Shown piece by piece: positions 33,729 to 44,560 of a stretch of 64,000 nt of DNA. This DNA is from Phaeosaccion multiseriatum. Lineage: Eukaryota; Ochrophyta, other classes. A program made the position numbers and the translations under genes. Positions within the stretch are counted from its first letter, which is position 1; each line of letters opens with the position of its first letter. The stretch lies in the NCBI GenBank assembly GCA_965112735.1, contig OZ218963.1:1612001-1676000 (forward strand). The letters run 5' to 3'. Below the pieces are notes generated by a model. That model ran no database searches, was not told the DNA's origin, and was given only the letters and a program-made list of their open reading frames with translations.

Positions 33729-35433
33729 ATGGACACATTTATGACGGAGGCGCCAGGAGGGAGGGAGGCCACGGAGCCTGAGGGGATGCAGAGAGTTAGA
33801 GAAGAGCACCATCGCCTGCAGGAAGTTGTGGGGACGCTCAACAAAAAAATCACGGGGGTCCTCACAAAGCAGGAGAGCGACTTCTTGGCAGCCTACCGTG
33901 CACACATGTACACCGTCCAAAAAGAGTTGCAGACGATGCGCCAGAGAGTTGTGGACGCAGAGAACGCGCTGCAACGAAACGACAAGGTGCAGAAGCTAGA
34001 GGATGAGTGCGAGTGGTACCGGAGAGAGGCTCTGCGGCTGGACAGTTTTAATACCGCCATGAAGAAGGACTTGACATACATGAAGGAGAAGCTTGAAGTG
34101 CTGGAGGACGACAGGTCATGGCTATCCAAGCAGCTGAAGGCCTGCAAAAAGCAGAGCAAGCTTCTTCGCGCAGGTGCGTTGATTTGAAATGGGGTCCGTG
34201 GCAGGCAGTCTGTCTCAAGGTTCCCAAGCCGTGGTTGCCCGCCCTTTGAAAGCTCTCTCTCTCTCTCTCTCACTCACTCATTCCCTCTCTCTCCCTCTAT
34301 CTCTCTCTCTCTCTCACACACACACACTCTTTCTCTCTCTCATTGGCTCCCTGTCTCTCCCTTCTCCTTCTCTCCTTCTTTCTCTCCTTCCCTTTCTCTC
34401 ACCCTCCTTCTCTCCACACACTCTCTCTTTTGTGTGTGTGTGTCGTAAACGTACAGAGCTGGAAAATCGTATCAGCGGCGAAGGCACGACGAGTCCGCCA
34501 AGCGTACGAGATGAAGGTGGAGGAGGCTTGGTCACCTCCTCCAGCTCACCCGCACTGGGAGGGGGCGTGAAGATGCGACCACAGACGACTTGTCCGGCTC
34601 TCCCCGTTCCTCGGAGACAGTCAAGGAGAAGCGCGGCAGGCATGGGGTTTACCGACATGCATTCGCTGCAGGGCCAGTCCCAGCCTCGCCCTCAGACGCA
34701 TCAGCACGTTAGGGGAGCAGGGCAGGAGGAGATCCGGAAACTGAAGACACAGCTGCTTGCTTGCCAATCGAGGCAGTTCCAACGCGTACAGCTAGAAGAG
34801 TTTTTCCTCTCTTGCGTGGCGGAGGTGAAATTGGATATCGACAAGAGAAGAAAAAAGGGTAGAATGCTTGCATCTAGGGGTGGTAGCGGGGGGCAGACGA
34901 AGTCGCGCATAGGAGCCGACAGTCCCCTGAGCTTAGACGAGGCAGCAGAAGCCTTCAAGGAGCCCGTGGTGACCTTGGCGGAGTTCAAAGCAACGGACAG
35001 CAGGCGGGTCATGGAGATGCTGATTGCCAGAGAGGACGTGCTGGCCCTGCTCTTCACACACATCTTCCCCAACGATAGGCCCAGTCAGATGCCCGAGCCC
35101 TTTCCGTCTTGTACGTCACCACCAGCAACAGCAGCAGGAGGAGGAGGAGGAGGAGGAGGAGGAGGAGGAGGAGGAGGAGGAGGAGGAGGAGGAGGAGGAG
35201 GAGGAGGAGGAGGAGGAGGAGGAGGAGGAGGAGGAGGAGGAGGAGGAGGAGGAGGAGGAGGAGGAGGAGGAGGAGGAAGGGAGAGCCCTACTTCCCATGA
35301 ACTTGCTCCTTCTTCCTTCGCCGGCGTGGACGGCTCGTCCTCCATGAACCTCGATGAAGGCACTCGCACGTTCCTGCGACGAGGGATGAGTGGGGGACTT
35401 CCGAGCAGCGGCCGCTTTCAATTCATTAATTAG
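33729..35433 (+). CDS. Coiled-coil protein with polyglycine tract
   Basis: Exons 33729-34173 and 34457-35433 join in phase 1 to give 473 residues ending in TAG. Residues 15-165 are strongly coiled-coil, including CEWYRREALRLDSFNTAMKK and LTYMKEKLEVLEDDRSWLSK, then QLKACKKQSKLLRAELENR. A second helical region (EEIRKLKTQLLACQSRQFQR, then LEEFFLSCVAEVKLDID) ends at a segment about the resting/failing 'IAREDVLALLFTHIFPND'. An in-frame run of roughly 50 glycines (GGA codons) follows. The style recalls ciliary coiled-coil proteins, but I cannot name the family. The second intron-side sequence before 34457 is a (CT)n tract. Confidence 0.75.
35137..35277. repeat. (GGA)n coding repeat, polyglycine
   Basis: About 47 GGA triplets in frame in the preceding coiled-coil gene. 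This is the same triplet and residue as the tract at 29322-29430 in the CCDC96-like gene. Confidence 0.9.
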
Positions 35434-36248
35434 AATTAAGGAGATTGAGACAGGAGAGTGAATAGTAGATGCTATAAGAAATATAAAGTTTACTCCCTCT
35501 GAGAGCTCGCTGGCTTGTTCGGTATTCCACACACACAGGTACGGCAGCGAAGTCTCTTCGAAGCACCCGCTGTGCATGCATCCTTGCGCAGGAGGCACTG
35601 ACCCTGCCTCTTCACACCGACCTGACCTCCGATAAGGGACGCCGGAGGACCCGAACTATGGTGCCATCCCTAACGCATACCCCCTCCCCACTCTAGTGCT
35701 ACTACTCTTTGAAGCAGCCCTCCTCTGTGGTGCTGAAGCGCTAATCAGTCTTGGAAGGAGAAGGGAAGCCCCTGCCCTTCAGCGCTGCATCGGCTGGGAG
35801 TGGCGAGAGGGGAGAACACAGGCATATGGGGAGGGGAGGGGGGCAGAGTGCAGCAGAAAAGACAGGGGGGCAAGGGTGATGGGATGAATGCCGCGGCAGA
35901 AAAGTTGGGAAAGGAGACGGGAGGAGGCGCACACTGGCAGCACGTGGCTGACTGGGGTGGTGCATGCGACGTGGAGACAAGGAAACTTCATTCTACGTCA
36001 TATCGCAAGACGTGTTGATTCATCTCTGGAATCGTGGGAGAGTCGAAGGAGGTCAAGAGAGAGGGGCAGAGAGAGATCGACAAAGATCGAGTGAGTTCGA
36101 CAGAGGTCGAGGTTGAGAGAGGTCGAAAGAGGTCGAACGAGGTCGAGAGGTCGAGAGAGAGTGGGGGGGGTCGCGAATATCATGCACAGATGCAGCATGC
36201 AGCCTCTCCTCCTGCTCACCTGGCCCCCGAAGAGCATTTCCTTGCAGA

Positions 36249-36281
<33 letters not shown>

Positions 36282-36832
36282 GGGCGCCCTCCAAGCATGG
36301 GAAACTCTCGCTCAGGCGTGGGGCTGAAGCAGCAGCTGAGCTCCAGCTGTGCCATGTACTCCCATCTTGGGCAGAAGGGACGGTGCCGGTGCACTTCAGT
36401 GCCTGCTTCGCACAGCCTGCCTGCCATGTTCCGAGTAGCTCCCCTCCTGCCGTACTTCTTGACATGACGAGTCCAGCGCATTGGATCGGACGCCTATTTC
36501 ACGCTATTTCATGGCGGTCGACAAACGAACGGGGAGTCTCCGCGTCCACGAGGGCGAGACCGTGCAAACCACGCACTGCAGGAGGCTGTTCCAGTGCGCA
36601 ATCTAGAGAACAACTCTCTCTACTCGGGGCTTCCTTTTCTCTCGCGGTCTCTCCCTCCGGTGTTCGCCTTCCGGGCTTCTCCTGATGCCCCGACTCCTTG
36701 CCGACGTAGGAAACGCTTTTAAAAGGAGACCAAGGGAGATGAGCACTCAGCGCGTGATACAAGACGGAAGTGGCCGAACACATGGATTCAGAACCCGCCA
36801 CCACTTCCGGCACTACAAAGAAGGAAACCCAC
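35434..36832. other. Intergenic, repeat-bearing, no assigned gene
   Basis: GGTCGA-rich degenerate tandem repeats occupy about 36044-36170 and (CAG)n about 36249-36283. Open frames across these (poly-Gln, poly-Cys, poly-Leu) are repeat artefacts. I see no supported gene on either strand. Confidence 0.4.
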
Positions 36833-36975
36833 CTCCAGCTTATCGTTCCTCTCTGCGACTCCTGGGTTACTACTGGACTGCTTCAAGTTCATCTCTGCCT
36901 TTTGCATGGTCCAGTTCATGATTCGATAGCCCGCCGGCAGCGGGATGGAGAAGTCAAACCCCATCACCCGCTGAC
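36833..36975 (-). CDS. Possible minus-strand exon, unknown product
   Basis: On the minus strand an open segment reads GFDFSIPLPAGYRIMNWTMQ then KAEMNLKQSSSNPGVAERND and KLE before a GT donor-like GTGGGT at 36832. It looks protein-like, but no second exon could be joined with a consistent phase, so it may be a fragment of a lost gene. Confidence 0.25.
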
Positions 36976-37461
36976 CCCGTTGTGAATACGATACTTCAGA
37001 CGCTCATACCTGGCGGAGAGACGGAAGGGGGGCAGTAGAGGCAGCAGCGCAGCCACACAGCCAGCAGAAGCGCCGAGGGGTTCAGGGAGAGGGAGAGGGG
37101 AGAGAGAGGCAGCGAGAGAGAGAGGGAGATAGAGACAGAGAGAAAAGGAGGGGTATTAGCACAAGTCAGGGTAAGGCGGGGGACGTAACCCTTCTTACCC
37201 CAACGCCAGTCGATCCAATAGGCTCATGGTCATCTCAGCAAGGTCGAGTTTGGAATCGGAAAGGGGCTAAAAAGGGGGGGACACCAACTGATGATCACCA
37301 ACTGGCTTGAGTCTGATGAGCTGAAATTCATAGTCAATCGAACTGAAAGTGGAAAGTTCGCAACGCGCCACCCCCCCGGGGATCGCTTCTTAGCCGCACA
37401 CAGCCGCTTGTCTGCACTTTTACACGCGGAACCTATCCTTACCTTCCCTAATAGCACAAAT
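36976..37461. other. Upstream region of the SAHH gene
   Basis: Includes a GAGA-rich tract (37080-37150). ACCAACTGATGATCACCAAC at 37282-37301 partly resembles the dispersed GTATCACCAAC motif. It presumably holds the SAHH promoter; no TATA box was assigned. Confidence 0.4.
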
Positions 37462-39139
37462 ATGTCTCAAGGTGATTATCGAGTGGCCGACATCTCCCTT
37501 GCGGACTTCGGCCGCAGGGAGTGTGACATTGCCGAGCATGAGGTGAGGTACACAAAGGCAGGGAACAGAAAAATCCTTGGGTGGATCTTACGACGCAGAG
37601 CCGTTCAGATGCTGCTGCTGCCCCGCCCCGCTGTTGTTTGGCTCTGCCATTCTGCTTGCTGTTCCCTGGGAGGCCATATAATCTATTGATGAGCGTGTGT
37701 TGGAATGGGGCAGGGTTGGGGCAACCAACTCACACACGCTCTCCCCTCCTCTTCTTCCCTGCCCCTCCCGCTGCTATCCCCAGATGCCCGGGCTCATGGC
37801 GTGCCGCAAGGAGTACAAGGGTGTGCTTGCCGGCGCCCGTATTGCGGGATCCCTGCACATGACCATCCAGACTGCTGTCCTGATTGAAACGCTCAAGGAG
37901 CTCGGCGGAGACATGCGGTGGTGCTCGTGCAACATCTTCTCCACACAGGACCACGCCGCGGCTGCTATGGCTCGTGACGAGTCCGCCGCTGTGTTTGCGT
38001 GGAAGGGTGAGTCCCTGGAGGAGTACTGGGAGTGTACCCTCTCTGCCATCACATGGCCCACGGATGATGGCAAGGGTGACGGACCGGATCTGATTGTGGA
38101 CGACGGAGGTGACATGACCCTCCTCATTCACGAGGGATTCAAGGCCGAGAACGCCTACGAGAAGGACGGAACCCTTCCCGACCCTTCCAGCACAGACAAC
38201 GCTGAGTTCAAGCTGGTGCTGGAGATTATCAAGCGCGAGCTGCCGAAGAACCCCAAGAAGTGGCACCAGTTGGCCGCCCGATGCAAGGGGGTGTCCGAGG
38301 AGACCACCACTGGTGTGCACAGGCTGTATACCATGGAGAAGGAAGGATCGCTGCTCTTCCCCGCCATCAACGTCAACGACTCCGTGACCAAGTCCAAGTT
38401 CGACAACCTGTACGGCTGCAAGCACTCCCTGCCCGACGGCCTGTGCCGCGCAACCGATGTTATGATTGCAGGAAAGAGCACCGTCATTTGCGGTTACGGT
38501 GACGTCGGAAAGGGTTGCGCCCAGGCCATGAAGGCCGCGGGAGGCATTGTATACGTGACGGAGGTGGACCCCATTTGCGCCCTACAGGCAGCCATGGAGG
38601 GCTTCCGCGTGGTGCGCCTGGAGACGGTGGTGGGAATGGCCGACATTTTCATCACCACCACTGGCAACAAGGACATCATCAAGGCCTCCGACATGGAGAA
38701 GATGAAGAACAACGCCATTGTGGGCAACATTGGCCACTTCGACAACGAGATTGAGATGGAGAAGGTCATGGGTATGACCGAGCGCATCAACATCAAGCCC
38801 CAGGTGGACAAGTTTGTGTTCAAGGACGGACACGGCGTTATTGTGCTTGCGGAGGGCCGTCTGCTCAACTTGGGGTGCGCCACGGGCCACCCTTCCTTCG
38901 TCATGTCAAGCTCCTTCACCAACCAGACGCTCGCGCAGATTGAGCTCTGGAAGGAGAAGGACTCCGGAAAGTACGCCGTCGGAAAGGTGTACGTGCTGCC
39001 CAAGCTGCTGGATGAGAAGGTCGCCCGCCTGCACCTGGACGCCCTCGGAGTGGAGCTCACCGAGCTCTCCACGGACCAGGCAGACTACATTGGTGTCGCA
39101 CAGATTGGGCCCTTCAAGCCCGAGACGTACAGGTACTAG
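37462..39139 (+). CDS. AHCY: S-adenosylhomocysteine hydrolase
   Basis: Splits S-adenosylhomocysteine to adenosine and homocysteine, keeping methyl transfer running. Exon 1 (37462-37542) gives [20 protein letters not shown] and CDIAEHE; exon 2 (37781-39139) starts [20 protein letters not shown]. Total 479 residues. The NAD site is [20 protein letters not shown]. Substrate-site stretches ([21 protein letters not shown], then [13 protein letters not shown]) are present, and the C-terminus ends FKPETYRY as in the family. It carries the roughly 40-residue insert (around [19 protein letters not shown]) seen in plant and many bacterial forms. Codon bias is strong, as in highly expressed genes. Part of exon 1 and intron 1 is copied at 43758-43911. 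Confidence 0.98.
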
Positions 39140-40380
39140 ACAAAGGTACACAATGATGTGTGTGGCAGTTGGCACAACAGAGAAAGATGATGAAACTTCA
39201 TTTTGATTTTTGGGTAGAGAAGGGACGAACAGAGAACCCCACATACTAATAAAGTACGTACGACACAAAATTGATGAGAAAAGTGAAGTCAATTTTCTTT
39301 TTTCATGGCCACAGAGTGAACACGTTCCCTATTCCTCTTCCGGCGAACTGAGCAAGCGCGACTCCTCCTCGTGACCAGTCGGCCCGTATGCGTCCTCATC
39401 AGCGCTGTTGTGACTGATCGTCGTCGGTGTCACTTGAATATAATGTGCTACCGATGATCACCCTGTCTTTTGTAGATCAGGCTGCCTCGGAGAGTGCATT
39501 TGGTACCGAATCTGCTGCTGCACCAGCGCTTCTACAACACTAATTTTAACTGCTGGACTCGTCAGCCTTTAGAAGACCCTGCAAACAAGAAGAGGCGGAG
39601 GGCGTTGGAGCAAGAGAATGTCATCAATCAGGGTTCAGACCCATCAGGAATGATGCGTCCGTGTCGCGGAGGGAGATGAGAAAATGCACACAAATTATAG
39701 CCCTCCGACCACACAGAGGTTACGGCTCTTCCACAGCCCGCTCTTCATGCTGCTGGCCTAACCCCCTGTGCACGGGGTACGGAGTCGCGGACGGAGACTA
39801 GAAATGCACACAAAAGTAAATTGCAAAGAAGGGAACTTCCGACACCACTTCCCCATCGAGCTCTTCGTGTTGCTGGCCTAGATAAGCACGTGTGTTGCTG
39901 GCCTAGATAAGAACGTGTGTTGCCCAAGGAAGAGCCCCATGTGACAACCCCCGCGGGGCCAACGGTCGGACACTGTCGCCACCTCACTCACCAGCGTTTG
40001 AAGCTGCTCATCGTCGAGGGTGGGGTAGATGACCCACGAAGCTGTTTGTGTGAAAGGCAGGAGACACGGCGGCACGAGGAAAAGCAGCTTAGAGGGAACC
40101 ACGTGCTTGGCTCGGGATTAGGGATGCTCAGGACCAAAGCAACACAGGGAACGGAGAAGAGGGGCATGCTATCCCTGCAATCGTAACTTCCGCAACGAAT
40201 ACTGGCAACTATCTGAGCAACTTAAAGATACACCCATGCACGGGGCAAAGGCACATAGAAGCGAAAGCGACCGGGGGGGGGGGGAGCTCCCCGGAGAGAC
40301 ATGAAACACACCTGCGACTCCCACCGGAAGCAGCCACGCCGCGCGTTTTGCCATCTGCATTATTGGGACCTTCGCCTTGG
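39140..40380. other. Intergenic region with a duplicated ~120-bp unit
   Basis: Mostly SAHH 3' flank. Two diverged direct copies of a roughly 110-120 bp unit lie at about 39659-39763 and 39779-39880; both contain ATGCACACAAA and end with GCTCTTC.TG.TGCTGGCCTA. After them TGTTGCTGGCCTAGATAAG occurs twice (39869-39911). No gene is seen. Confidence 0.5.
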
Positions 40381-41255
40381 ATGCGGCTGCGGCTGCTGCT
40401 GCTGGTGGTGACATGTTTCGCCCTTTCTGTCCTTGATTGCTCTTGTCTTTCTCGGTACGGTGACTCACGGAGGCACTCAGCAAAAATGGAAAACGCCACT
40501 GAAACTCACATTCTACCTAGGAGCAAACCTTGATGAGCTTATACCCGCTCAGGCAAGTGTATCTATTGGAAGGAAGCACCTGTTAAGTGTGGGGTGGACT
40601 TCTACTTTGACGCCACAAGGATGCCGTCGACGGCCATAAATCACACCGTTCGGGAATCGATGTCGCAAGTGATTCGCAATTCGGATGCTGGTCTCGTGCA
40701 GCACCCTCATTTACAGGGCGGGGGCCCTCTGAAAGAGCTTCAACGCATCTCGGTGAGCAATAAATACATCCCTCAGAACATGAATGCAACAAGAGAGTGA
40801 TTGGAATCTCAGCCGAACTTCGATCCGGGCGTACTGTGTACGCGAACAACTTGTTTGGCTGTGACCCGGCGAGTCCTCGGTATCAGAAGCTCTCAGAGGC
40901 ATTTTGGAATCACTACTCGCTCGAGCTGGAAGGGACCAAGCGCCTGGAGTTGTCAATGTGAGCGGTAAAGGTAGCACTGTGCCGGCCACTCGCAGCCGGC
41001 CTTAAGACGGCTGGCATGGAGGAGAGAGACCGCGTCTTTGAGACTCCGCGGCCTGATTTCCGCTTCACCGCCAAGTCTGCACCACGCGACCGGAAGGGGG
41101 CGAAGAGAACTGTCGCATCACCTCACGCAGTTTTGGGGGCTGTGCTGGATGGGGCTTACAGACAACATCGGCAAATACGAAGACCCTCCCCCACGTCGAT
41201 CCTTTGGTATGATGACACTCACCTTCGCGTTTCATTTGATGTTCAGGAGATGTAA
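40381..41255 (+). pseudogene. Possible secreted-protein gene, probably decayed
   Basis: The ATG at 40381 opens a good signal peptide (MRLRLLLLVVTCFALSVLDC). Downstream, protein-like segments lie in changing frames: TPLKLTFYLGANLDELIPAQ (about 40500-40552), VDFYFDATRMPSTAINHTVR on to LKELQRIS (to 40753), TVYANNLFGCDPASPRYQKL on to KRLELSM (to about 40961), and ILWYDDTHLRVSFDVQEM ending at 41255. I could not join them all in phase with normal splice sites. It is either a gene with tiny introns and one unresolved junction, or a pseudogene. Product unknown. Confidence 0.3.
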
Positions 41256-41594
41256 TGTCGATCCCTGAGACGTTCAGCTTCTTATCATTTCATGTTTCGA
41301 GACGTTAGATACATAACAACGATGAAGACTGATAAATACAGCTGAATGAGAGTGCACAGTTTGCGGCCCAACAAGGCCGATGACTACAATTAATTTAAAA
41401 AAATAAATGAGGAGGCCTCTCGATGGGCACGCGGTTTGGATCGAGCGCCGCAACTGCGCCTTCCCCACTTCGTAAATGATTCGCCAGCAAGTGTGCGGAG
41501 AAGAGACGATGGGAAGAGCCGGGCCATGGAGCACTGACATCACAATGAAACACCAATTCACTCCCTCTTGATAACTCTATCAAGCGTGAGACTG
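41256..41594. other. Spacer before the convergent MFS transporter gene
   Basis: About 340 bp, locally AT-richer (ATTTAAAAAAATAAATGA near 41392). No gene is seen. It is 3' to the minus-strand transporter. Confidence 0.4.
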
Positions 41595-43253
41595 TCAAGC
41601 ATTGACTACGACATTGTCCAAGAGGGGGACATCATCATCGGGAGCATTGCTGCTGCTGCTGCTCCTGTCCTTTTCCATTTTCGGGGTGCTGCTACCGCTG
41701 CTATTACCGCTCCTAGTGCTGTGCAGAAGGTACATCTGAACGAGCACCGCAGCTGCCAACAGGGCCGTACAGATGCCAAACACTATGTGCTTCTTGACGC
41801 TCAGCTCCCAGTCGCTGCCGATGGGCCCTGTCAGCATGATGACCACAATCGTATTGAGCAGCACCCGAAACAAGTTCATCACTGTGCCGCGTGCGCTGTC
41901 CTCGATGTATCTGGATCTCATCGTGCCGATAGCCGGAAAGTACACGCCCACGCACCCCTCAAACACGAGCATGACCGCCATTATGAGGGCGGGCGTTTCG
42001 AAGCTGGCAACGAAGTACATGCACACCGTACTAACGAAGCCCACCCATAGCAGCACCTTCTCGGGGCTCATCCTCCACTTGTGGGGTAGTACCTCCGTCA
42101 GGAAGCCAAAGGCCGTGCTGCCGCCCATCACCGCGATCATAAAGCCCGTGAACACGTCGCCGTGATGAATGCTCACGGAGGGAAGTCCTCTGCTTGCGGC
42201 GTCTTGCTCGGCCGCTGCGTCCAGCACGGGCGTCCACATGACGACAAAGGTGAGCATCGCGCTCTCAAAGAAGGACTGGTAGAGACCAACGCACAGAGTC
42301 TTGGGGTTGGAGGCGATCTGCTTGCAGGCGAGACGGGTGTTGGCCAAGGCGTCACGCAGTGCAGTACCGACACCTCCACTGCTGCTGCTGCCTGTCTGTC
42401 GGGTACCGTAGTTCTCCGTCCACATCAGCATGAGCAGCCCTGCTACGACCACGCCCATTGCCGCTGACAAGTCGAATGGGGCCTGGATGCCCCAGCCCTT
42501 GTCCACCCCCATGCCCGATAAATGGCCGGCGCCCACAGCTACCAACCCCATACCCTGCACGTATTGGCTGAAAGTTCTTCCCAGCAGAGCCGAGGGGAAG
42601 CCTCTGCTGTGGTGCTCGTCCACCATCCAGCACTCGTAGGACGTGGCAAAAAGGGCGTACGCCACTCCGGAAATTGCCCGCCCCAGAAACAAAACGCGGT
42701 AGCTCCCTGACCGAAGCATGAGGCACTGCAGAACGTGCAGGAAGCAGGACGCCAGGCAGCCTTTGCGCCGCCCGAACTTGTCCACAGCCGCACCGATGCA
42801 CATGCTGGCCACCCCGGCAGACACGAAGCCGGCGGTGAACAGCAGTCCAATGTCCGTAATCTCAAAACCCTTCACTGAGTATAGCTCATAGAGGTACGGC
42901 CCCATCATGAAGTCTGCGAGCGTCGCTAACAGATGCACGAGAAGGTAGACATTGCGAAAGCGCAAGAAGGCCTTTGGAGCGGCAGAGACGGCATCAACCG
43001 CACTGCTGCTGCCGACGGTGTCCGACTTCGATAGTGGGGAGTGTCCCAGGCCCACGAACAGACTGGAGCCGAAGTAAATCGAGGCCGTGAGGATAGCCGT
43101 CACAAAGACGGACAGCTCCACAGCTCCAAGCTCACCTCCTTCTCCATCGCCCTTAAAAGTCGAGAACGTGAACACCGCAGTGACTGCCGTCCAACCCCCC
43201 AGGCTACGTAACACTGACCGCCTGCTGCCCCCCTCTCCTTCGGCCTGCGACAT
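41595..43253 (-). CDS. MFSD5/MOT2-type molybdate-anion transporter
   Basis: Major facilitator, 552 residues from an ATG at 43253, intronless, with about 12 hydrophobic helices in the plasma or an internal membrane. Family landmarks are YLYELYSVKGFEITDIGLLF, the MFS loop 2-3 motif DKFGRRKGC, GRAISGVAYALFATSYECWM then VDEHHSRGFP, FFESAMLTFVVMWTPVLD, and MRSRYIEDSARGTVMNLFRV. These correspond to animal MFSD5 and the Chlamydomonas MOT2 molybdate transporter. The frame stays open upstream to 43559, but only the ATG at 43253 gives a compact N-terminus (MSQAEGEGGSRRSVLRSL); a longer start near 43409 cannot be excluded. The Ser-rich cytosolic tail ends DDDVPLLDNVVVNA. Substrate is inferred from the family. 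Confidence 0.88.
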   Translation of the reverse strand: MSQAEGEGGSRRSVLRSLGGWTAVTAVFTFSTFKGDGEGGELGAVELSVFVTAILTASIYFGSSLFVGLGHSPLSKSDTVGSSSAVDAVSAAPKAFLRFRNVYLLVHLLATLADFMMGPYLYELYSVKGFEITDIGLLFTAGFVSAGVASMCIGAAVDKFGRRKGCLASCFLHVLQCLMLRSGSYRVLFLGRAISGVAYALFATSYECWMVDEHHSRGFPSALLGRTFSQYVQGMGLVAVGAGHLSGMGVDKGWGIQAPFDLSAAMGVVVAGLLMLMWTENYGTRQTGSSSSGGVGTALRDALANTRLACKQIASNPKTLCVGLYQSFFESAMLTFVVMWTPVLDAAAEQDAASRGLPSVSIHHGDVFTGFMIAVMGGSTAFGFLTEVLPHKWRMSPEKVLLWVGFVSTVCMYFVASFETPALIMAVMLVFEGCVGVYFPAIGTMRSRYIEDSARGTVMNLFRVLLNTIVVIMLTGPIGSDWELSVKKHIVFGICTALLAAAVLVQMYLLHSTRSGNSSGSSTPKMEKDRSSSSSNAPDDDVPLLDNVVVNA

Positions 43254-43617
43254 CTCCTCCGACTTGTGCTGTGGTGGCGAGCAAGGAGGGAGGATTTGGA
43301 GGGGTATGGAGGGGCATGCAGAGGGGCGAGGATTGATTAGTGCTCTGGGCGTTATTTTAGGGAGAACCATCCTCCAAAAAAGCCGGAGAAGATACCGCAT
43401 ATGCATATAAGATACCGCAAATATACCAGACCGAGAAGCACAGATCCTAGCACAAGTCTCTTCCACACCTGTTATTCTTGCCTCACTGTCTTGGCCCTGC
43501 CGGTTCCGAGCACAGCAGAAAAAGAGAAAAACAGGCAAAATTTCAGCACGTCCTGACACTTGTACAAAACGGGAGGTGGAGAAGATTAAAAATCGAGTTC
43601 CCGTTTTCGGCTCCAGA
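43254..43617. promoter_or_regulatory. Upstream region of the MFS transporter
   Basis: About 360 bp ahead of the minus-strand start, ending where the CTAGGCC island begins. Its coding-strand frame is open, so part could be an N-terminal extension. No specific site was identified. Confidence 0.35.
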
Positions 43618-44405
43618 CTGGCCTAGTAGAAGCCTAAGCTCTAGGCCCTAGGCCGAGCGGCCTACGCCCGCTCTAGGCCGGCCGTTTTTTCTCCCTAGGC
43701 CGGCGGTTCTAGGCCTAGGCCTCGACGATCGACGACGACCTAGCTAGCTAGTCAGCGGGGCGGGCCGGGGCAGCAGCAGCATCTGAACGGCTCTGCGTCG
43801 TAAGATCCACCCAAGGATTTTTCTGTTCCCTGCCTTTGTGTACCTCACCTCATGCTCGGCAATGTCACACTCCCTGCGGCCGAAGTCCGCAAGGGAGATG
43901 TCGGCCACTCGATGACGACCTATCTGTCGGCCCCAGCCATCCACGCCTAGCGGTTTTGCTCTAGGCCGCTAAGCCGCTCGGCCTTCGGCCAATCTAGGCC
44001 TAGGCCGGCGGCCTCCGGCCGCTCTAGGCCGCTCACTTCTCAGTCCTAGGCGGCCTATATAGCCCGCCTCTAGGCAGCCTCCCAGTGACCGTGGGCGCGT
44101 GCGTGGTGCCGAACAGCCAGTGGGTAGCAGCACATCTGTAGGTCTGCACTCCTCGTAGGGCCAGCGAGGCGGAAGAGACAACACGAACCAAGCCTACTCC
44201 ACTTCCAATCCCATGCGACTACTCTTTGCACTCTGGGCACTCCCATTCACCCACTAAGTTGGCTGGTGTCTGCCCTAGGCCGCGCGGGCCTCCGGCCCGC
44301 CTAGGCCGCCTAGGCGGCGGCATATAAATACGCCGAGGGCCTACGGCCCTCGCTAGGCCGGGCAATTTTCCCAAATAGGCCTAGGCCGCTAGGCCGCTAG
44401 GCGTG
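43618..44405. repeat. CTAGGCC-rich palindromic island, left part
   Basis: Dense irregular repeats of CTAGGCC, CCTAGG and GGCCTAGGCC with GGCCGNNNGGCC variants. Because the unit is close to self-complementary, the tract can fold into many alternative hairpins. It surrounds the captured SAHH fragment. A second, shorter part lies at 45021-45137. No gene is seen. Confidence 0.75.
43758..43911 (-). pseudogene. Captured fragment of the SAHH gene (exon 1 plus intron 1)
   Basis: On the minus strand, about 150 bp is nearly identical to 37480-37632, the rest of SAHH exon 1 from codon 7, the donor, and the first ~90 bp of intron 1. The intron is retained, so the copy arose from DNA, not spliced RNA. 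The very high identity in non-coding bases indicates a recent event. The frame reads [20 protein letters not shown] but has no start context or downstream exon. Confidence 0.92.
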
Positions 44406-44560
44406 CATGGGGCTGATATCTGATCAGTAATTACGGCCGGCGCAGGCGGCCTGATTACTGATTATGACCGGCGCCAGCCGGTCTGAGTACTGATTATGCG
44501 CCAGCCGGGGGCTGATTACTGATTACGGCCGGCGCACACCGTAATCTTGTCCAGGGTCGA
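44406..44560. mobile_element. GC-palindrome element fragment left of the GGGA array
   Basis: Units of CTGATTACTGATTA plus CCGGCGCCAGCCGG-like palindrome, ending with ATCTTGTCCAGGGTCGA at 44544-44560. This end is identical to the right end of the element at 44867-45020. It appears to be the right part of a related element. Confidence 0.6.

Noticed and set aside
36113-36685. 190-codon plus-strand frame with poly-Gln
   Set aside because: Built around a CAG repeat; the flanking sequence has no conserved-looking segment.
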